Below, piece by piece: positions 11,466 through 22,964 of a stretch of DNA of 64,000 nucleotides. Made by a program: the position numbers and the translations under genes. The notes beneath the pieces were generated by a model. It saw only the letters and a list, made by a program, of their open reading frames with translations. It did no database searches and was not told the DNA's origin. Source of the stretch: Glycine soja (lineage: Eukaryota > Streptophyta > Magnoliopsida > Fabales > Fabaceae). Each line of letters opens with the position of its first letter. Position 1 is the first letter of the stretch. The DNA lies in assembly GCF_004193775.1 (NCBI RefSeq), contig NC_041006.1:20431365-20495364 (forward strand), written 5' to 3'.

Positions 11466-12079
11466 TGTTTTTAGAGAGTTAGGCCTTTTAATCTCATACA
11501 ATATCATGGCTTCCTCTTTTGTCGGTTTCCTTTTATTTCTCTTACGTTCTTGTATATAACTCTTTGATGCTTTTAGTGTATTTTTGGAAATGTATGCATG
11601 AGATAGATATTTATTCATTTGATGCAACACCAACACTATTTGTACACACGGTGAGTTGAAAAGAGGCGCTATACCTGGATCCATGGGAACATAAGGAGTG
11701 GAGGTGAATGAGTATAGGATCACATCACTGGGTCTCCGACTTGCTTGATAATAGTGAACCCTCATCTAGAGTTTTTCTCTTTGATAACATATTGTTGCTG
11801 GTAGTCCCTACTGCCGCAATATGTTTTTTTCGAAGGGGATGATACCTCTAGAAACCATTAAGAGAGATATGACCACCTTGGGAATTATCACTAAAATCCT
11901 TTTAGTTCCTCCCATTTAGGTCCCTAAAATAGGGGCACGAAGCGAACACGTTGCGTGCCTTTTAAACACTGCCATGCATATAACCTAAATGTCATGTACG
12001 CCTTTGCTGTATGATTATTTGAGGATATTGCCATGTTGTGTACATCCCCTTGTTGCGCTTTTGCGCATCTGCATCATGT
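11466..12079 (+). other. Element A untranslated leader
   Basis: Its start (TTTTTAGAGAGTTAGGCCTT) and its end (GGTCCCTAAAATAGGGGCACG onward, about 11920-12079) match the leader of element B at 16651-16865. The roughly 350 bp between is absent from B. No coding potential is supported. Confidence 0.7.
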
Positions 12080-13215
12080 CATCATGATGAGGACATGACC
12101 AAGAGCAAGGGCAAGGATCCACTTGAAGGACTTGGAGGACCTATGACAAGGGCTAGAGCAAGGAAAGCCAAGGAAGCTCTTCAACAAGTGTTGTCCATAC
12201 TATTTGAATACAAGCCCAAGTTTCAAGGAGAAAAGTCCAAGGTTGTGAGTTGTATCATGGCCCAAATGGAGGAGGACTAAATGACACCACTTTGTCTCAA
12301 TTTTAGAGTGTTTAGTTTGTCTAAATAATGGCCCAATCCTTGTAAAGTTGGCTGACCAAAAATATGTTTTGGGTTAATCAACTAAAAGGGCTTTAGTTAG
12401 GTTTAGTTCAAGTTGTAATAAGGGCCCAATTGGCAACCTAGGCATCAGCCTTTTGGGAGACCAAATGGTGGCTGACTTGTTGGCTGTTGGGGGTGACTTT
12501 TGGTTGCCACAATTTCAGTTACACTCAACCATTAAGTTTTTTTTAATTCCCTAGGTTAATGGCATTAAGTTATTTTAATTCTAGGTTAGTGGGTCATTAC
12601 TAAAATCTGCTGTAAAGCTTCTATATAAGCTGAACCATTTTATCAATAAACACAAGTTGAGTTTTATTCAGAAAATTAGAGTTTATCTCTTTTATCTTAG
12701 TGAGAGTGATTCTCCTAAATTCTTGAGTGATTCAAGAACACCCTGGCTGTATCAAAGGACTTTCACAACCTTTGTGTGTTGTCCTCGCTGGAAAGAGTGA
12801 TTCTTTCCTTCCTTTCATCTTCACCCTTGTTCTTTCAAATCACAATTCCAGAAAATTCACCCCTGCCCAGAATTATCTCGTGGCCATAACTCCCATTTTA
12901 CGCACTCAAATTAAGTGATTCTTGAGCCTAAATTGAATTTCAAAACGATACCTTTCACCTCGTTTTGGAATCACCTCATTTGGAGCCCTGTAGCTTCAGT
13001 TATTGCCATTTCTATATTTCTGTCCAGCCACCACTTAACCTACGTTTTACCATCCCATTCATCCATTTTATGCCAAGAACCACCTTATTAAGACCCACGA
13101 AATTAACCACCTTATTCTCCATCCTTTCCTTAATCAATTTCCGCATTTTCCATCAAGGTTTAATCCTAGACGATCCTAAGTCAGCCCTTGTGCCATGAGG
13201 ATTCATATCACATCA
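12080..13215 (+). mobile_element. Chromovirus 3'-end and LTR-like fragment inserted in leader A
   Basis: Leader A loses similarity to leader B after GCATCATG near 12079 and regains it near 13216. Between them are the C-terminus of a chromovirus polyprotein (see the CDS entry) and 900 bp of non-coding sequence with a TATA-like CTATATAAGC (near 12620) and AATAAA (near 12645), as in an LTR. No clear LTR ends or target duplication were found, so it may be a truncated insertion or a recombination product. Edges are approximate. Confidence 0.5.
12086..12280 (+). pseudogene. C-terminal fragment of a chromovirus polyprotein
   Basis: About 65 residues are readable, containing GGPMTRARARKAKEALQQVL and ending in MAQMEED before a stop at 12278. 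I recognise this as the basic tail that follows integrase in many legume chromovirus polyproteins. Nothing upstream belongs to the same gene, as the preceding sequence is leader A. It is a fragment without function of its own. Confidence 0.6.
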
Positions 13216-14252
13216 CGCATGCATTGTATGTTGGTCTCTTCTTTTGTCACGGGAGGCCGAAAGGTCCATATCACCTTTTTAACTGCACACATGGGGCACT
13301 ACGGCCCCGAATATGCAAGTAAGAAGAGATGATTTTCCGGGCTCTCGTGTCCGTAAATGCATTCATATCATGCATTGCATAAGCATCTCTTCATGGCATC
13401 GTAATGGACGTATCGTTCCTACATTTGTCACTTATCATTTCATGCATTGCATTTTGCATTAGTCATTTCATCACCATGCATCTGCATTTAACATGTTTTT
13501 TGCATACTTTTTATTTTCATGTTTACTCATGCATGATCCTTGCATTTTCCTCTGCAAAACAAAAACAAAAAAAGGGAGCATGAAAATTCACACTATATTC
13601 TTAGTTGCATGTGTTAGGTACCATGAGCCAACCATGTTGGGATCATAAACCCATTTCTAAAAAAAAAAAAACAAAACAAAATGATTGAGCATGGTACCTA
13701 ATGTGTGGTTAACTAGGAAATGATGTTTCTTCAGGCATCTCAATCTCATAATTACATTTGTCGTGCATAGCCTAAGTATGCCCGAGTCATTCATCTCTAT
13801 GAAATGTTGTCAAAGTATTGGCGATCAAAATTTCTTTTCCTTGGATTACCGGGTTGAACCAAGCTCATGCTTTTAGGAAAAGGTTCATCAAGTCAAGTTG
13901 AAGTATGGAAGTAACCATCTTGCAAAAATTGGAGCAAAAGATGGATCGGGTTACATCACTACTTCGTCTACTGCCAAACACATTTAGGACTATTGATGTC
14001 CTTGTTACTTCCAGTTTCACCTTGACAAAGAAGCATGGACCATGTTGAAAATCTAAATTGATTCAACCCCATGTCTTGTGTAAAAATTTGCAATACTTCA
14101 ACTGTGCATCATTCGCATACATCCATGCTTTTCATTGGTTGCATTGCTCATTGCATTCTTTCCTTGAAAAAAAATGAACTTAATCATTGTTATCAAAAAG
14201 AAAAGAACACGCTTTACGGTGCCCTTACCGAACCCGTGCTAGAGCTAGAGTA
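13216..14252 (+). other. Element A leader, distal part (ORF1 missing)
   Basis: This has short similarities to B's leader (CATGCATTG, GGAGGCC..GGTCC, CATTCATATCATGCAT) but no counterpart of B's ORF1; only a scrap near 13850-13900 (GGTTCATCAAGTCAAG) recalls the ORF1 start in B (GGTTTTACCAAGTCAAG). ORF1 appears to have been lost from this copy. Confidence 0.5.
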
Positions 14253-14849
14253 ATGGGTGAAGTAGAAGAGGTGCAAGAGCAGATGAAGGCCGACACAGAG
14301 GCCTTGAAAGAGCAAATGGCCACAATGATTGAGGCCATGATGAGCATAAAGGAGATAATAGAGGTCAATGCGGCTACATTAGCCGCTACCAGCACCATTG
14401 CTGAGGTGGACCTGCCCCTCATATGGCCTCAACCAAATAAATCATCCAACCCCAGATATGGTAGGTCTGGAAGGCAAAGAGTTGGGAGGTACGGGCGACC
14501 CTCATTTAGTGCGAAAAACAAGCATGCCTTCCCACCATATGTTTTGCCTCCTAACTATACGCCACCCAATGTGGCGTACACTCCCAATATGAATGTCAAT
14601 AACTCCACTCGTACACTCATTCAGAGCCAACAACCTCAATCTGATCATGCACATGTCTCTTGACCCATGGGGGAGACACATGAAATGCCCCACCACAATC
14701 TAGCCGACTTCGAGCCTTGCCTCGGATATGCCACTGAAGGGCAAGCAGTTGGTGATATACCCCTACAAAACACTTTGGACGGCCCTCAATTTTGCCCCCA
14801 ACCACAACCCTTGCATTCCACAGCAGGTAAAATCCCTCCTATTATGGCA
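14253..14849 (+). pseudogene. Element A gag N-terminus, truncated by element B
   Basis: ATG 14253 opens a frame starting MGEVEEVQEQMKADTEALKE, a coiled-coil-like Gln/Glu/Met-rich segment that parallels B's gag start at 19151 (MMGDQEETQEQMKADMLALK). The surrounding RTRARAR sequence just upstream is also shared. A TGA at 14661 interrupts the frame, which then continues for about 60 codons of Pro/His-rich linker. It is cut at 14849 by the LTR of element B, before any capsid core. It is non-functional. The homologous order in B shows that the rest of gag should follow. Confidence 0.75.
14845..14849. repeat. Likely left target duplication of element B (TGGCA)
   Basis: These are the five bases directly before the LTR start TGTCATACCC. 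The right-hand copy is not in the window, so this is predicted by position only. Confidence 0.45.
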
Positions 14850-14937
14850 TGTCATACCCTAATTTCGTCTAGGGACCATCCGTTTGTTGGGATGCGACCC
14901 TCGTTTGACCACTTCGAGGTACTTGGCACCCATCGTT

Positions 14938-15175
14938 AGGCAATCCGTGAAGTTCCGTAACATGCCGGAAGTCAAAAGGAAGCATTGTTGCACAATCCGT
15001 GAAGTTTCGTAACATGCCAGAAGTCAAAAGGAAGCATTGTTGCACAATTCGTGAAGTTCCATAACATTCCGGAAGCCAAAAAAAGAGATGATTACATAAT
15101 CTGTAACGTTCCGTAACATTACGGAAAGAAAACAAGTATCGTTACGAAATTCATAAAGTTCCGTAACGTTACGGA
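14938..15175 (+). repeat. U3 tandem repeats in LTR B
   Basis: About four units of roughly 55 bp containing AATCCGTGAAGTTCCGTAAC, a CCGGAAGTCAAAAGGAAGC-like segment and ATTGTTGCAC. They are homologous to the array in LTR A, with different unit spacing. Confidence 0.85.
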
Positions 15176-15301
15176 AAAAGAATCAGCAAAAAAAGGCAAG
15201 GGGTGTATTTAGTAAACAGGGGGGTACAAATAGAGATCAGGCCCACTTGGGCCTTCCAGGAAGTTCCACCAGAAGGCGGTGCCTTCTGGAGGAAGCAACC
15301 T

Positions 15302-15319
15302 AGCTCGCCTGGGCGAGCT
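15302..15319. repeat. Inverted repeat AGCTCGCC-TG-GGCGAGCT
   Basis: Perfect 8-bp arms with a 2-bp spacer. The same 18-mer occurs at 27102-27119, and diverged tandem versions occur in LTR A at about 4770-4808. Confidence 0.9.
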
Positions 15320-16631
15320 GGGTGGCAAGCTCCTCCCTCTTAGGGGGAGGAGGGCAGAACAAAAATGTTTAACTCTCTTGGTATCTGAGAATCACTTAAA
15401 ATTAGTGAGAAAAATTGTTTCCGTGAAGAAAATCCAAGCCTAGGTACTTCCGTAACGCTTCCGAGACGTTTCTGTGGGTGATTTCGCGAAGATTTTCCGC
15501 CGTTCTTCGTCGTTCTTCGGTCTTCAACCGGTAAGTTCCCGATATCGAACTTTTCAATTCATTATATGTACCCTTAGTGGTCCCCACTTGTTTCGCGTGC
15601 TTTTATTTTCATTTCATTTACTTTCCGTACCCCCTTTTGACTTGTTTTAGTCATTTATTTAAGTCATTTTCTCGCCTAATCAAAAAATAAAATAAATTTC
15701 CACCGATCATTTGAATTGTCATGTCTTTTAATTTCTGTTAAAATGAAATCCGACCGTTCGGTCATGTCGTAACCACATTTAAAACCAAAAAAGAGGCAAA
15801 ATAATAATATAATAATCAAAAAATATCTTTTAGTAAAATAATAAAAAAAATCAATCGGACGTTCTTCTTTGGGATTTTCCTTTCTTAATCGAACTGACTA
15901 ATAACTAATGTGAAACTAAGGCTAAAATTAATTCATAAATCAAACTTTTGTCATCACCTAAAACGCCATTTTTAAGGTCCAACGCCTTGAAATGGTCTTT
16001 TCCACTTTTATCTGTTAAATGTGGATTTCTAAAAAGCCTAAAATCAACACGTAACTTTTTTACCTCTTTCAAAAAATAAAAAGAGATCATTAATGGTCCA
16101 ATGCTTTAATGTTTTCTCTCCTTTCAAAAGAATCGAAAGATGGTTTAATGGTCCGACGCCTTAAATGACCTTTCATTCAATAAAAATATATCTTACAAAA
16201 AAAGGATAAAAAAAATTTAACCAACGTTTAGTTCTCAAAGAATTACGTAGGTCTGATTTCCTTATCACAATTGAGGAATACGTAGGAGCAAGGAAAACAC
16301 CCTTGTCGACCACAAAAAGATAAAAAATATAAAAGGCATAAAAAGACATAAGAACGTAAAAAAGGGAAGATAACACAAATTGAAGTCATGTTTACACATT
16401 TGATTAAAGGCTGTCGTCCCTTGTGACGGACGTGTGGGGTGCTAATACCTTCCCCGTGCGTAAATACAACTCCCAAACCTTTCACTTAAAGTTCGTAGAC
16501 CACGTCTTTTCCGGTTTTTCTGACGTTTTCGTCAAATAAACGTTGGTGGCGACTCCGCGCGTATTCCTTTCTTGGAACACGCATCCGTGAGTCTCGCATC
16601 GCCCTCCCGCGGAAGGGTAGGTTGCGACAGT

Positions 16632-16650
16632 TGGCGACTCCACTGGGGAC
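16632..16650 (+). promoter_or_regulatory. Primer-binding site of element B (tRNA-Arg-like)
   Basis: TGGCGACTCCACTGGGGAC, identical to the site in element A and at the same two-base distance from the LTR. Confidence 0.8.
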
Positions 16651-17110
16651 TATTTTTAGAGAGTTAGGCCTTCTAAAAGCCCTTTTAGCTCTCTCCCCTG
16701 TAGGTCCCTAAAATAGGGGCACGGAGTAAACACGCTGTGTGCCACTTTTTCACACTGCCATGCATGTAGTCCTAAGTGTCATGTACCCCTTTGCCTATAT
16801 TTGTTTGTGAATATTGTCGTACTATGTATATCCCCGTGTTGTGCCTTTCGCATATGCATCATGCACGGGTTTCGTCTTGATCCCCTCTCTTTGGCAAACC
16901 AACGGAGGGTCCGTGTCACCTTCTTAAATACATACGTCGGGCATCGTGCTACCCCAAGACGTTGTATCTAAGAAGGAGACAATTTCCCGAGTTCCCATAT
17001 TCATAAATTGCATCTGTGTCATATGCATTTCTTCATGCATTCATCCATTCCACCCATGATAGATGTTGGAGTTTTGATTCGCACTCGGTTTTTGTTTCAC
17101 TTTTGTAAAC
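16651..17110 (+). other. Element B untranslated leader
   Basis: A 460-bp leader between the primer site and the ORF1 start, homologous to parts of leader A. No open frame of note. Confidence 0.7.
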
Positions 17111-18922
17111 ATGGGAACAAATCAAACTGGTAAAAGGTTTTACCAAGTCAAGATTAAGGGCCTAGATATCACCAGCATTAAGGGGTTGGGACGGTTGATG
17201 GGACCTCTCCAAATGCAAGCCTTCCGCAAGGCATACGGAAAGATCTTAGATTTGACCATAGCAGAGATATCCACATAAGCCATTGTATCACTCACCCAAT
17301 ACTATGACCAGCCCTTGAGATGCTTCACGTTTGGAGACTTCCAATTAGTACCGACTGTTGAAGAATTTGAGGAGATTCTAGGATGTCCTCTTGGGGGAAG
17401 GAAACCGTATCTTTTCTCCAAGTTTCTTCCCTCCTTGAGCAAGATTGCAGTTGCGGTCAGGGATTCGGCGAGAGGATTGGATCACGTAAAGCAAACTCGA
17501 AACGGCATAGTGGGCCTACCACGGAAGTACTTAGAAGGCAAGGCAAGGGATATGGCGAATTAAGAGGAGTGGGTCCTGTTTATGGATGGTTTGGTGGACC
17601 TAGCCGCAATTGATGCTTTCCTTGCATATCACCACAGCAAAGAGAGCCCAGTGGTACCTATCTTGGCGGACTTATTTGACACATTTGACCGAAGGTGCGA
17701 GAAGAGTAGTGCACGGATCATCTACTATTTACCCGCTCTTTGTGTATGGTTTGGTTTCACACCTATTCCAACAAGACATAAGCCATCCATGTCCGCTCCG
17801 AAGCCATCGCTCGTGTGTCGAAAAGAAAAGAGTAGATTGGGACCAACACTTGGCTGGGATAGGAGGTAGAACAATCAACTGGTTTCCTCGGTGGAAGGAA
17901 GGAAAGGAGGGAGTTCTCTTCTCATGTGGGGACTACCCAAACATCCCGTTGATAGGAACGAGGGGTTGCATTAACTACAATCCCGCACTTGCTATAAGAC
18001 AGTTAGGGTACCCCATGAGGGGAGCACCGATGGAAGAAAGTCTCTTTCCTTTCCTTGTGAGAGATTTCGGCGCACAAAGTTTCAAGATTATACAAAGAGT
18101 CCATAAGGCGTGGGAAAGCCCGTTAAGGAAAGATAAAGAACTTAGGGGCATTCATAATGGCATCATCGGTGGTTATCATGAATGGCTTAAAGTTCGTACA
18201 CGAGGGTTAGATTGGCTCTCCAAGTTAAAGATTATCAACGAAGAGAACTTCAAAGCTCCGGAAGAGGATGAAGAAGTCCGAGCTCTAAAATCCGAACTAG
18301 GGAAAGTGAGACTTGCCAAAGAAAAATTCAAGTTGGTCGCTACAGACGTCCAGAAAGAGTGTGCCGAGTTACGAGAAGAAAATGCAGCTATCGCAAGAGC
18401 CCTTGAACAAGAAACCAAGAGGGCTCGCAAGGAAGAGCATGGCCGTGACAAATTTTGTGGAGCTTTATGGGGCAGCAACAGTGAGCTCAAGCTTCGAAGG
18501 GAAGAGAGAGACCAACACATAGCATGGTCTTGAAAGAGGAGTTAGCTGTTTGCTCAAGGTCCAAAAGAAACTTGTCTCAGCGTTTATGCGAGACAGAGAC
18601 CAACATGCTAGCCATCATCAGCAAGTACCAAGAAGAACTAAATCTAGCCACGGCCCACGAGCATAGAGTGGCGGATGAGTATGTCCAAGTATACACGGAA
18701 AAGGAGGCTAGAGGAAGGGTGATCGACTCGTTACATCAAGAGGCAACAATGTGGATGGACCGATTTGCTCTTACCTTGAGCGGGAGTCAAGAGCTTCCCC
18801 GATTACAAGCCAAGGCCAATGCAATGGCGGACACCTACTCCGCCCCCGAGGAGATCCACGGACTTCTCGGCTATTGTCAGCATATGATAGATTTAATGGC
18901 CCATATAATTAGAAACCGCTAG
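17111..18922 (+). pseudogene. Element B ORF1 (Ogre-type accessory protein), broken
   Basis: Ogre-type gypsy elements carry an extra ORF upstream of gag, of unknown role. Here ATG 17111 opens a frame that has stops near 17276 and at 17561. It holds a globular domain (LRCFTFGDFQLVPTVEEFEE at about 17310-17370, FPRWKEGKEGVLFSCGDYPN at about 17883-17942) that I associate with the DUF7745-type plant-mobile-like domain. A +/-1 frameshift near 17750 moves it into the next frame, which continues to 18533 through a long Glu/Lys/Arg coiled coil (about 18250-18530). A second frameshift near 18525 returns it to the first frame for another helical segment ending at 18922. The two overlapping frames at 17383-17869 are shadows or short bridges. 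Confidence 0.75.
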
Positions 18923-19150
18923 GAAGTTTGTATTGTCACTCAGATCTTGACTAGTTATAACTTTCTGAATAAAATGAGTTTATCCCATGTTTTTATTCCA
19001 AAGATCAGTGCGAATCAAATTACTCCCGCATTTTATCTCTAGCAAGCATTCATTTTTCTTTACCTACTCCTCACGTTTGGTTTATTAGGGGAAAACATCA
19101 TAACTAAACGCGCCCCAAGGCATCCCTATCGCACCAGATCCAAATCTAGA
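18923..19150 (+). other. ORF1-gag intergenic spacer of element B
   Basis: 228 bp with AATAAA-like sequence near 18967 and no coding content. It ends in the Arg-rich lead-in just before the gag start codon. Confidence 0.6.
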
Positions 19151-21181
19151 ATGATGGGTGATCAAGAGGAGACGCAGGAACAGATGAAAGCTGACATGTT
19201 GGCTTTGAAAGAGAAAATGGCTTCCATGATGGAGGCCATGTTAGGAATGACACAACTCATGGAGAAAAATGTGGCCACCACTGCCGCTGTTAGTTCGGCT
19301 GCCGAAGCAGACCCAACTCTCCCGGCTACCGCGCACCATCCTCTCCCAAACGCGGTAGGACGAGAAAGGAGCACATTGGGGCACACCAACAACCCCAATT
19401 TGGGATACAACTGGGTGGCTTACCCTTATGGATTAGCACCTAATTACACGTCGTCAGTCATGCATGATGACGCAGGTCATGTCCCTTCCCCCATCCTTGA
19501 AGGGGAGCCTCCTCGACAGCCCGACGAGGTCCACGAAGATCATCGAGAGTATGCCTAAGGGGATGTCGATTTCTACCCCCCGATCCCCGTCGAGGGGCCG
19601 GCGCCCAACATATTGCCTCAGCACAACCTCACAGCACAACCAATATTCTTGTCCACAGAAGGACCACCCCTGGCGGCGGAAGAAAGAAGGAAACTCGATC
19701 TCATCGAGGAGAGATTGAGAGCTGTTGAAGGCTTTGGTGACTATCCGTTCACGAACATGACAGATCTTTGCTTGGTACCGGACGTCATCATCCCCCCAAA
19801 ATTCAAGGTACCTGATTTCGACAAATATAAAGGGATGATTTGTCCTAAGAACCATCTCAAGATGTATTGTCGCAAGATGGGGGCGCATTCTAGGGATGAA
19901 AAGTTGTTAATGCATTTTTTCCAAGATAGCTTGGCTAGAGCCGTGGTTATTTGGTACACTAATCTGGAAGCTTCCCGCGCCTGTACTTGGAAGGATCTGA
20001 TTACTGCCTTCCTTAGGCAATATCAGTACAATTCCGATATGGCTCCCGATCGCACTCAGTTGCAGAACATGGTTAAGAAGGAAAGTGAGACCTTTAAAGA
20101 GTACGCTCAGCGGTGGAGAGACCTGGCAGCACAAGTGGCCCCTCCCATGGTCGAAAGGGAGATGATTACCATGATGGTAGACACCTTGCCAGTGTTTTAC
20201 TATGAGAAGTAGGTAGGCTACATGCCTTCCAGCTTCGCGGACTTGGTATTCGCCGGGGAAAGAATCGAAGTAGAGTTGAAGAGAGGGAAGTTCGATTACG
20301 TCTCCTCAACAAGTACCAATGCTAGGAGAATCGGAGCAACTGGGGCAAAAAGGAAGGAAGGAGATACCCATGTCGTCACTTCGGCGCCCGCATGGGTCAA
20401 GCCACCACAAACCTCTCATGGTACCTATCAGTACGCGCAACATCACCCAAGCTTCTCAACTCACACCGGGAACTCCTCCAATTCAGCACCCGCACAGCCT
20501 AGAGCTCCCACCTTCATCCAGAGGGAGGCCCCCCAAGCTCCGGCTCCAACCACGACTCGCACAGCCGGCAATGCCCACTTTGGTGCCGGTTCCAACGTGA
20601 TGAGGAACTTTCCCCCGAGGCCAATTCCAGAATTCACCCCGATCCCAATGACGTACGAAGACCTCTTGTCGTCCCTCATCACCAACCAGATGGTTGTGAT
20701 ATCTCCTGGGAAGATCTACCAACCTCCTTTCCCAAAGTGGTATGACCCTAACACAACTTGCGCATACCATGGGAAAACTACGGGCCACTCTACCGAAAAA
20801 TGCCTGGCCCTTAAATACAAGGTCCAACATTTGATAGATGCCGGATGGCTAACGTTTCAAGAGGATCAGCCCAATGTGAAAACAAACCCGCTCGCCAATC
20901 ATGGAGGGGGAGCAGTTAATGCCGTCAAGTCGGGTAGGCCGCGCAGGTCTAAGCCTTTAAAGGACATGACGACCACCAGGAGGTTTATCTACGAGGCCCT
21001 ACAAAAGGGGGGCGTAATTCCCCACGTTGGGCACGGGGAAGATTCCTGTTTGATGCATCCCGGCGAGCTACATAACATGGAAACATGTTTAGCAGTGGAG
21101 GACCTGTTGCAACAGATGATAGATCAAGGCCGACTGGAAGTCGGCGATGAGGGGAGGGAAGAGCAGCATATATGTATGTAG
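19151..21181 (+). pseudogene. Element B gag, interrupted by stops
   Basis: The structural protein of the virus-like particle. All of it reads in one frame with stops at 19556, 20210 and 21179. In order: an N-terminal Met/Glu/Lys coiled-coil-like segment (19151-19290), a Pro/Tyr-rich linker, then the retrotransposon gag core (about 19790-20210) with typical LMHFFQDSLARAVVIWYTNL and FKEYAQRWRDLAAQV. Next come a Pro/Ala/Thr/His-rich linker and a zinc-knuckle-like CAYHGKTTGHSTEKC at about 20758-20802, with His in the second Cys position as is usual in the Tat group. A similar partial motif, C(L/M)HPGELHNMETC, is near 21050-21090. Intact in layout but dead through nonsense codons. Confidence 0.85.
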
Positions 21182-22785
21182 TCCGCAGATGAGAGAAGTT
21201 TTGGAAGGCCTAAGCCTTTGGTGGTATATTTCACCAAAGACGCAGCTCCCCAGAAGCCCCGATACCCTTTGGTAGTTAAACCTGTTTCGTTTCCATACCG
21301 AAACAGCCACGCAGTCCCGTGGAGGTATGCACCTCCAAGTGAAAGGAAGGAAGAGACCACCGACATCAGCTCGTTGTCAGCCAAGGTAACCAATATCACG
21401 GGGCTGAGCGGCGTGACCCGCAACGGTCACGTGTTTGCGCCCCCCGACCTGCCAACACAACCCGCAAATGTTAAAGGGAAGGCAAAGATGGTGGAAGAAC
21501 AAAATGACAAAATGACCCTCACTCCGAACGAGGATATTCCAGTGAAAGGTCTTTCGGAGAAAAGGGATGGCTGCGGCAAGAGGGAAGTATCGCTAGAAGA
21601 GGCAGGCGAGTTCCTCCGCATTATTCAGCAAAGCGAGTTCAAGGTCATTGAGCAGCTCAACAAAACCCCGCCCAGGGTCTCTCTTTTGGAATTACTCATG
21701 AGCTCTGAACCTCATCGGGCTTTGCTAGTGAAGGTCTTGAATGAAGCTCATGTGGCCCAAGATATCTCTGTAGAAGGCTTTGGAGGACTCATCAATAATA
21801 TCACCGCCAACAACTATCTCGCCTTCGCCGAAGAAGAAATCCCTGCCGAGGGGAGAGGGCATAACAGGGCTTTGCATGTATCAGTCAAATGCATGGACCA
21901 CGTCGTGTCCAAGGTGCTCATCGATAACAATTCCAGTTTAAACGTAATGCCCAAAAGAACGTTGGAGAAATTTCCGTTTAATGCTTCCCATCTAAAGCCA
22001 AGTTCCATGGTGGTCCGTGCCTTCGACGGCACCCCCTGAGAGGTTAGGGGAGAGATCGACCTCCCTGTACAGATAGGCCCTCATACCTGTCAGGTTACCT
22101 TTCAAATAATGGATATTAACTCGGCTTACAATTGCCTTTTGGGACGCCCGTGGATTCACTCGGTGGGAGTCGTTCCCTCTACACTCCACCAAAAACTGAA
22201 GTTCGTAGTAGAGGGGCATTTGGTTATTGTGTCGGGCGAGGAAGACATCTTGGTAAGTTGCCCATCCTCTATGCCATATGTGGAAGCCGCAGAGGAATCA
22301 TTAGAAATAGCCTTCCAATCTTTTGAGGTAGTAAGCATTGCCTCCGTAGATTTCTTCTCTGGGCAACCTTGTCTATCCGATACGGCAGTAATGGTGGCCC
22401 GGGTGATGTTGGGGAATGGTTATGAGCCCAGAATGGGTTTAGGCAAGAACAACGGCGGCAGAACCAGCCTGATAAGCACCAAAGGAAACCGTGGGAAGTT
22501 TGGGTTAGGCTATAAACCCACACTGGCGGACATAAGGAAAAGTGTTGCAGGAAGAAAGAGCGGAAGTCAAGGCTCGCAATTGGGACGAAAAGTCGAAGGC
22601 GGCCCGCCCTACCACATCAGTAGGAGCTTTATAAGCGCGGGTCAAGGACACAAAGGCCAAGTCATTGCGATATACGAAGATGACGCTCCGAGTAAGTCGG
22701 ATTTGGTACGGCCATGCCCTCCTGGTTTTCGACTAGGAAATTAGCGAGTGGAGGAGCGCCCGGACATTTACGCGACAAGCATAAT
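21182..22785 (+). pseudogene. Element B protease and G-patch region, interrupted
   Basis: The same frame as gag continues through a linker into an aspartic protease (about 21880-22200). The active-site segment at 21923-21937 reads D-N-N-S-S, where the family normally has D-N-G-S-S, so the flap-side Gly is changed. A TGA at 22037 splits the protease, and LLGRPWIHSVG (22132-22164) marks its C-terminal part. A G-patch follows (about 22396-22520: MLGNGYEPRMGLGKNNGG and RGKFGLGYKPT), a domain that binds RNA or helicases in other proteins and is known in Tat/Ogre elements. A TAG at 22742 interrupts the last exon segment before the putative intron donor at 22786. Protease would process gag-pol inside particles. 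Confidence 0.8.
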
Positions 22786-22964
22786 GTAACCCTTTGTGGC
22801 TTTTAAACTCTACAGTTGGGCCTAGGCTTTAGAGTTTCCTTTTGTTAAGGCTTTATGTCTTTTGTTCCTGAATTTATAATATAAAGATCTTTCTTCATCT
22901 ATTCCTACGTCTCTACCCATTTTCATTCATCTGCATGTTTATTTCTTTACGTTTAAAACGCTAG
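22786..22964 (+). other. Putative pol intron of element B (179 bp)
   Basis: The frame closes at 22787 and reopens in another frame after 22964. Donor AT|GTAACC at 22786 and acceptor CGCTAG at 22964, with a T-rich tract upstream, would join the reading frames exactly in phase. Introns between protease and reverse transcriptase are known in Ogre-type elements, where partial splicing controls the amount of pol. The coding and splice-site logic is seen here; actual splicing is inferred. Confidence 0.6.

Larger units (their letters stand above)
14850..16629 (+). mobile_element. Element B 5' LTR (Tat/Ogre-like, about 1780 bp)
   Basis: It starts TGTCATACCCTAATTTCGTC, homologous to LTR A, and ends GTAGGTTGCGACA two bases before the primer site. 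It has the same order of parts: AATCCGTGAAGTT tandem repeats (14938-15175), a GCCCACTTGGGCC dyad, the AGCTCGCC-TG-GGCGAGCT motif (15302-15319) and the U5 region. The TATA box seen in LTR A is missing from the corresponding stretch near 15330-15355, which reads CTCTTAGGGGGAGG. Several minus-strand open frames here are shadows. Confidence 0.9.

Noticed and set aside
19454..19888. 144-codon minus-strand frame over gag, and similar frames over pol (25369-25950, 23314-23880)
   Set aside because: Antisense shadows of gag and pol, which have clear domain content on the plus strand.
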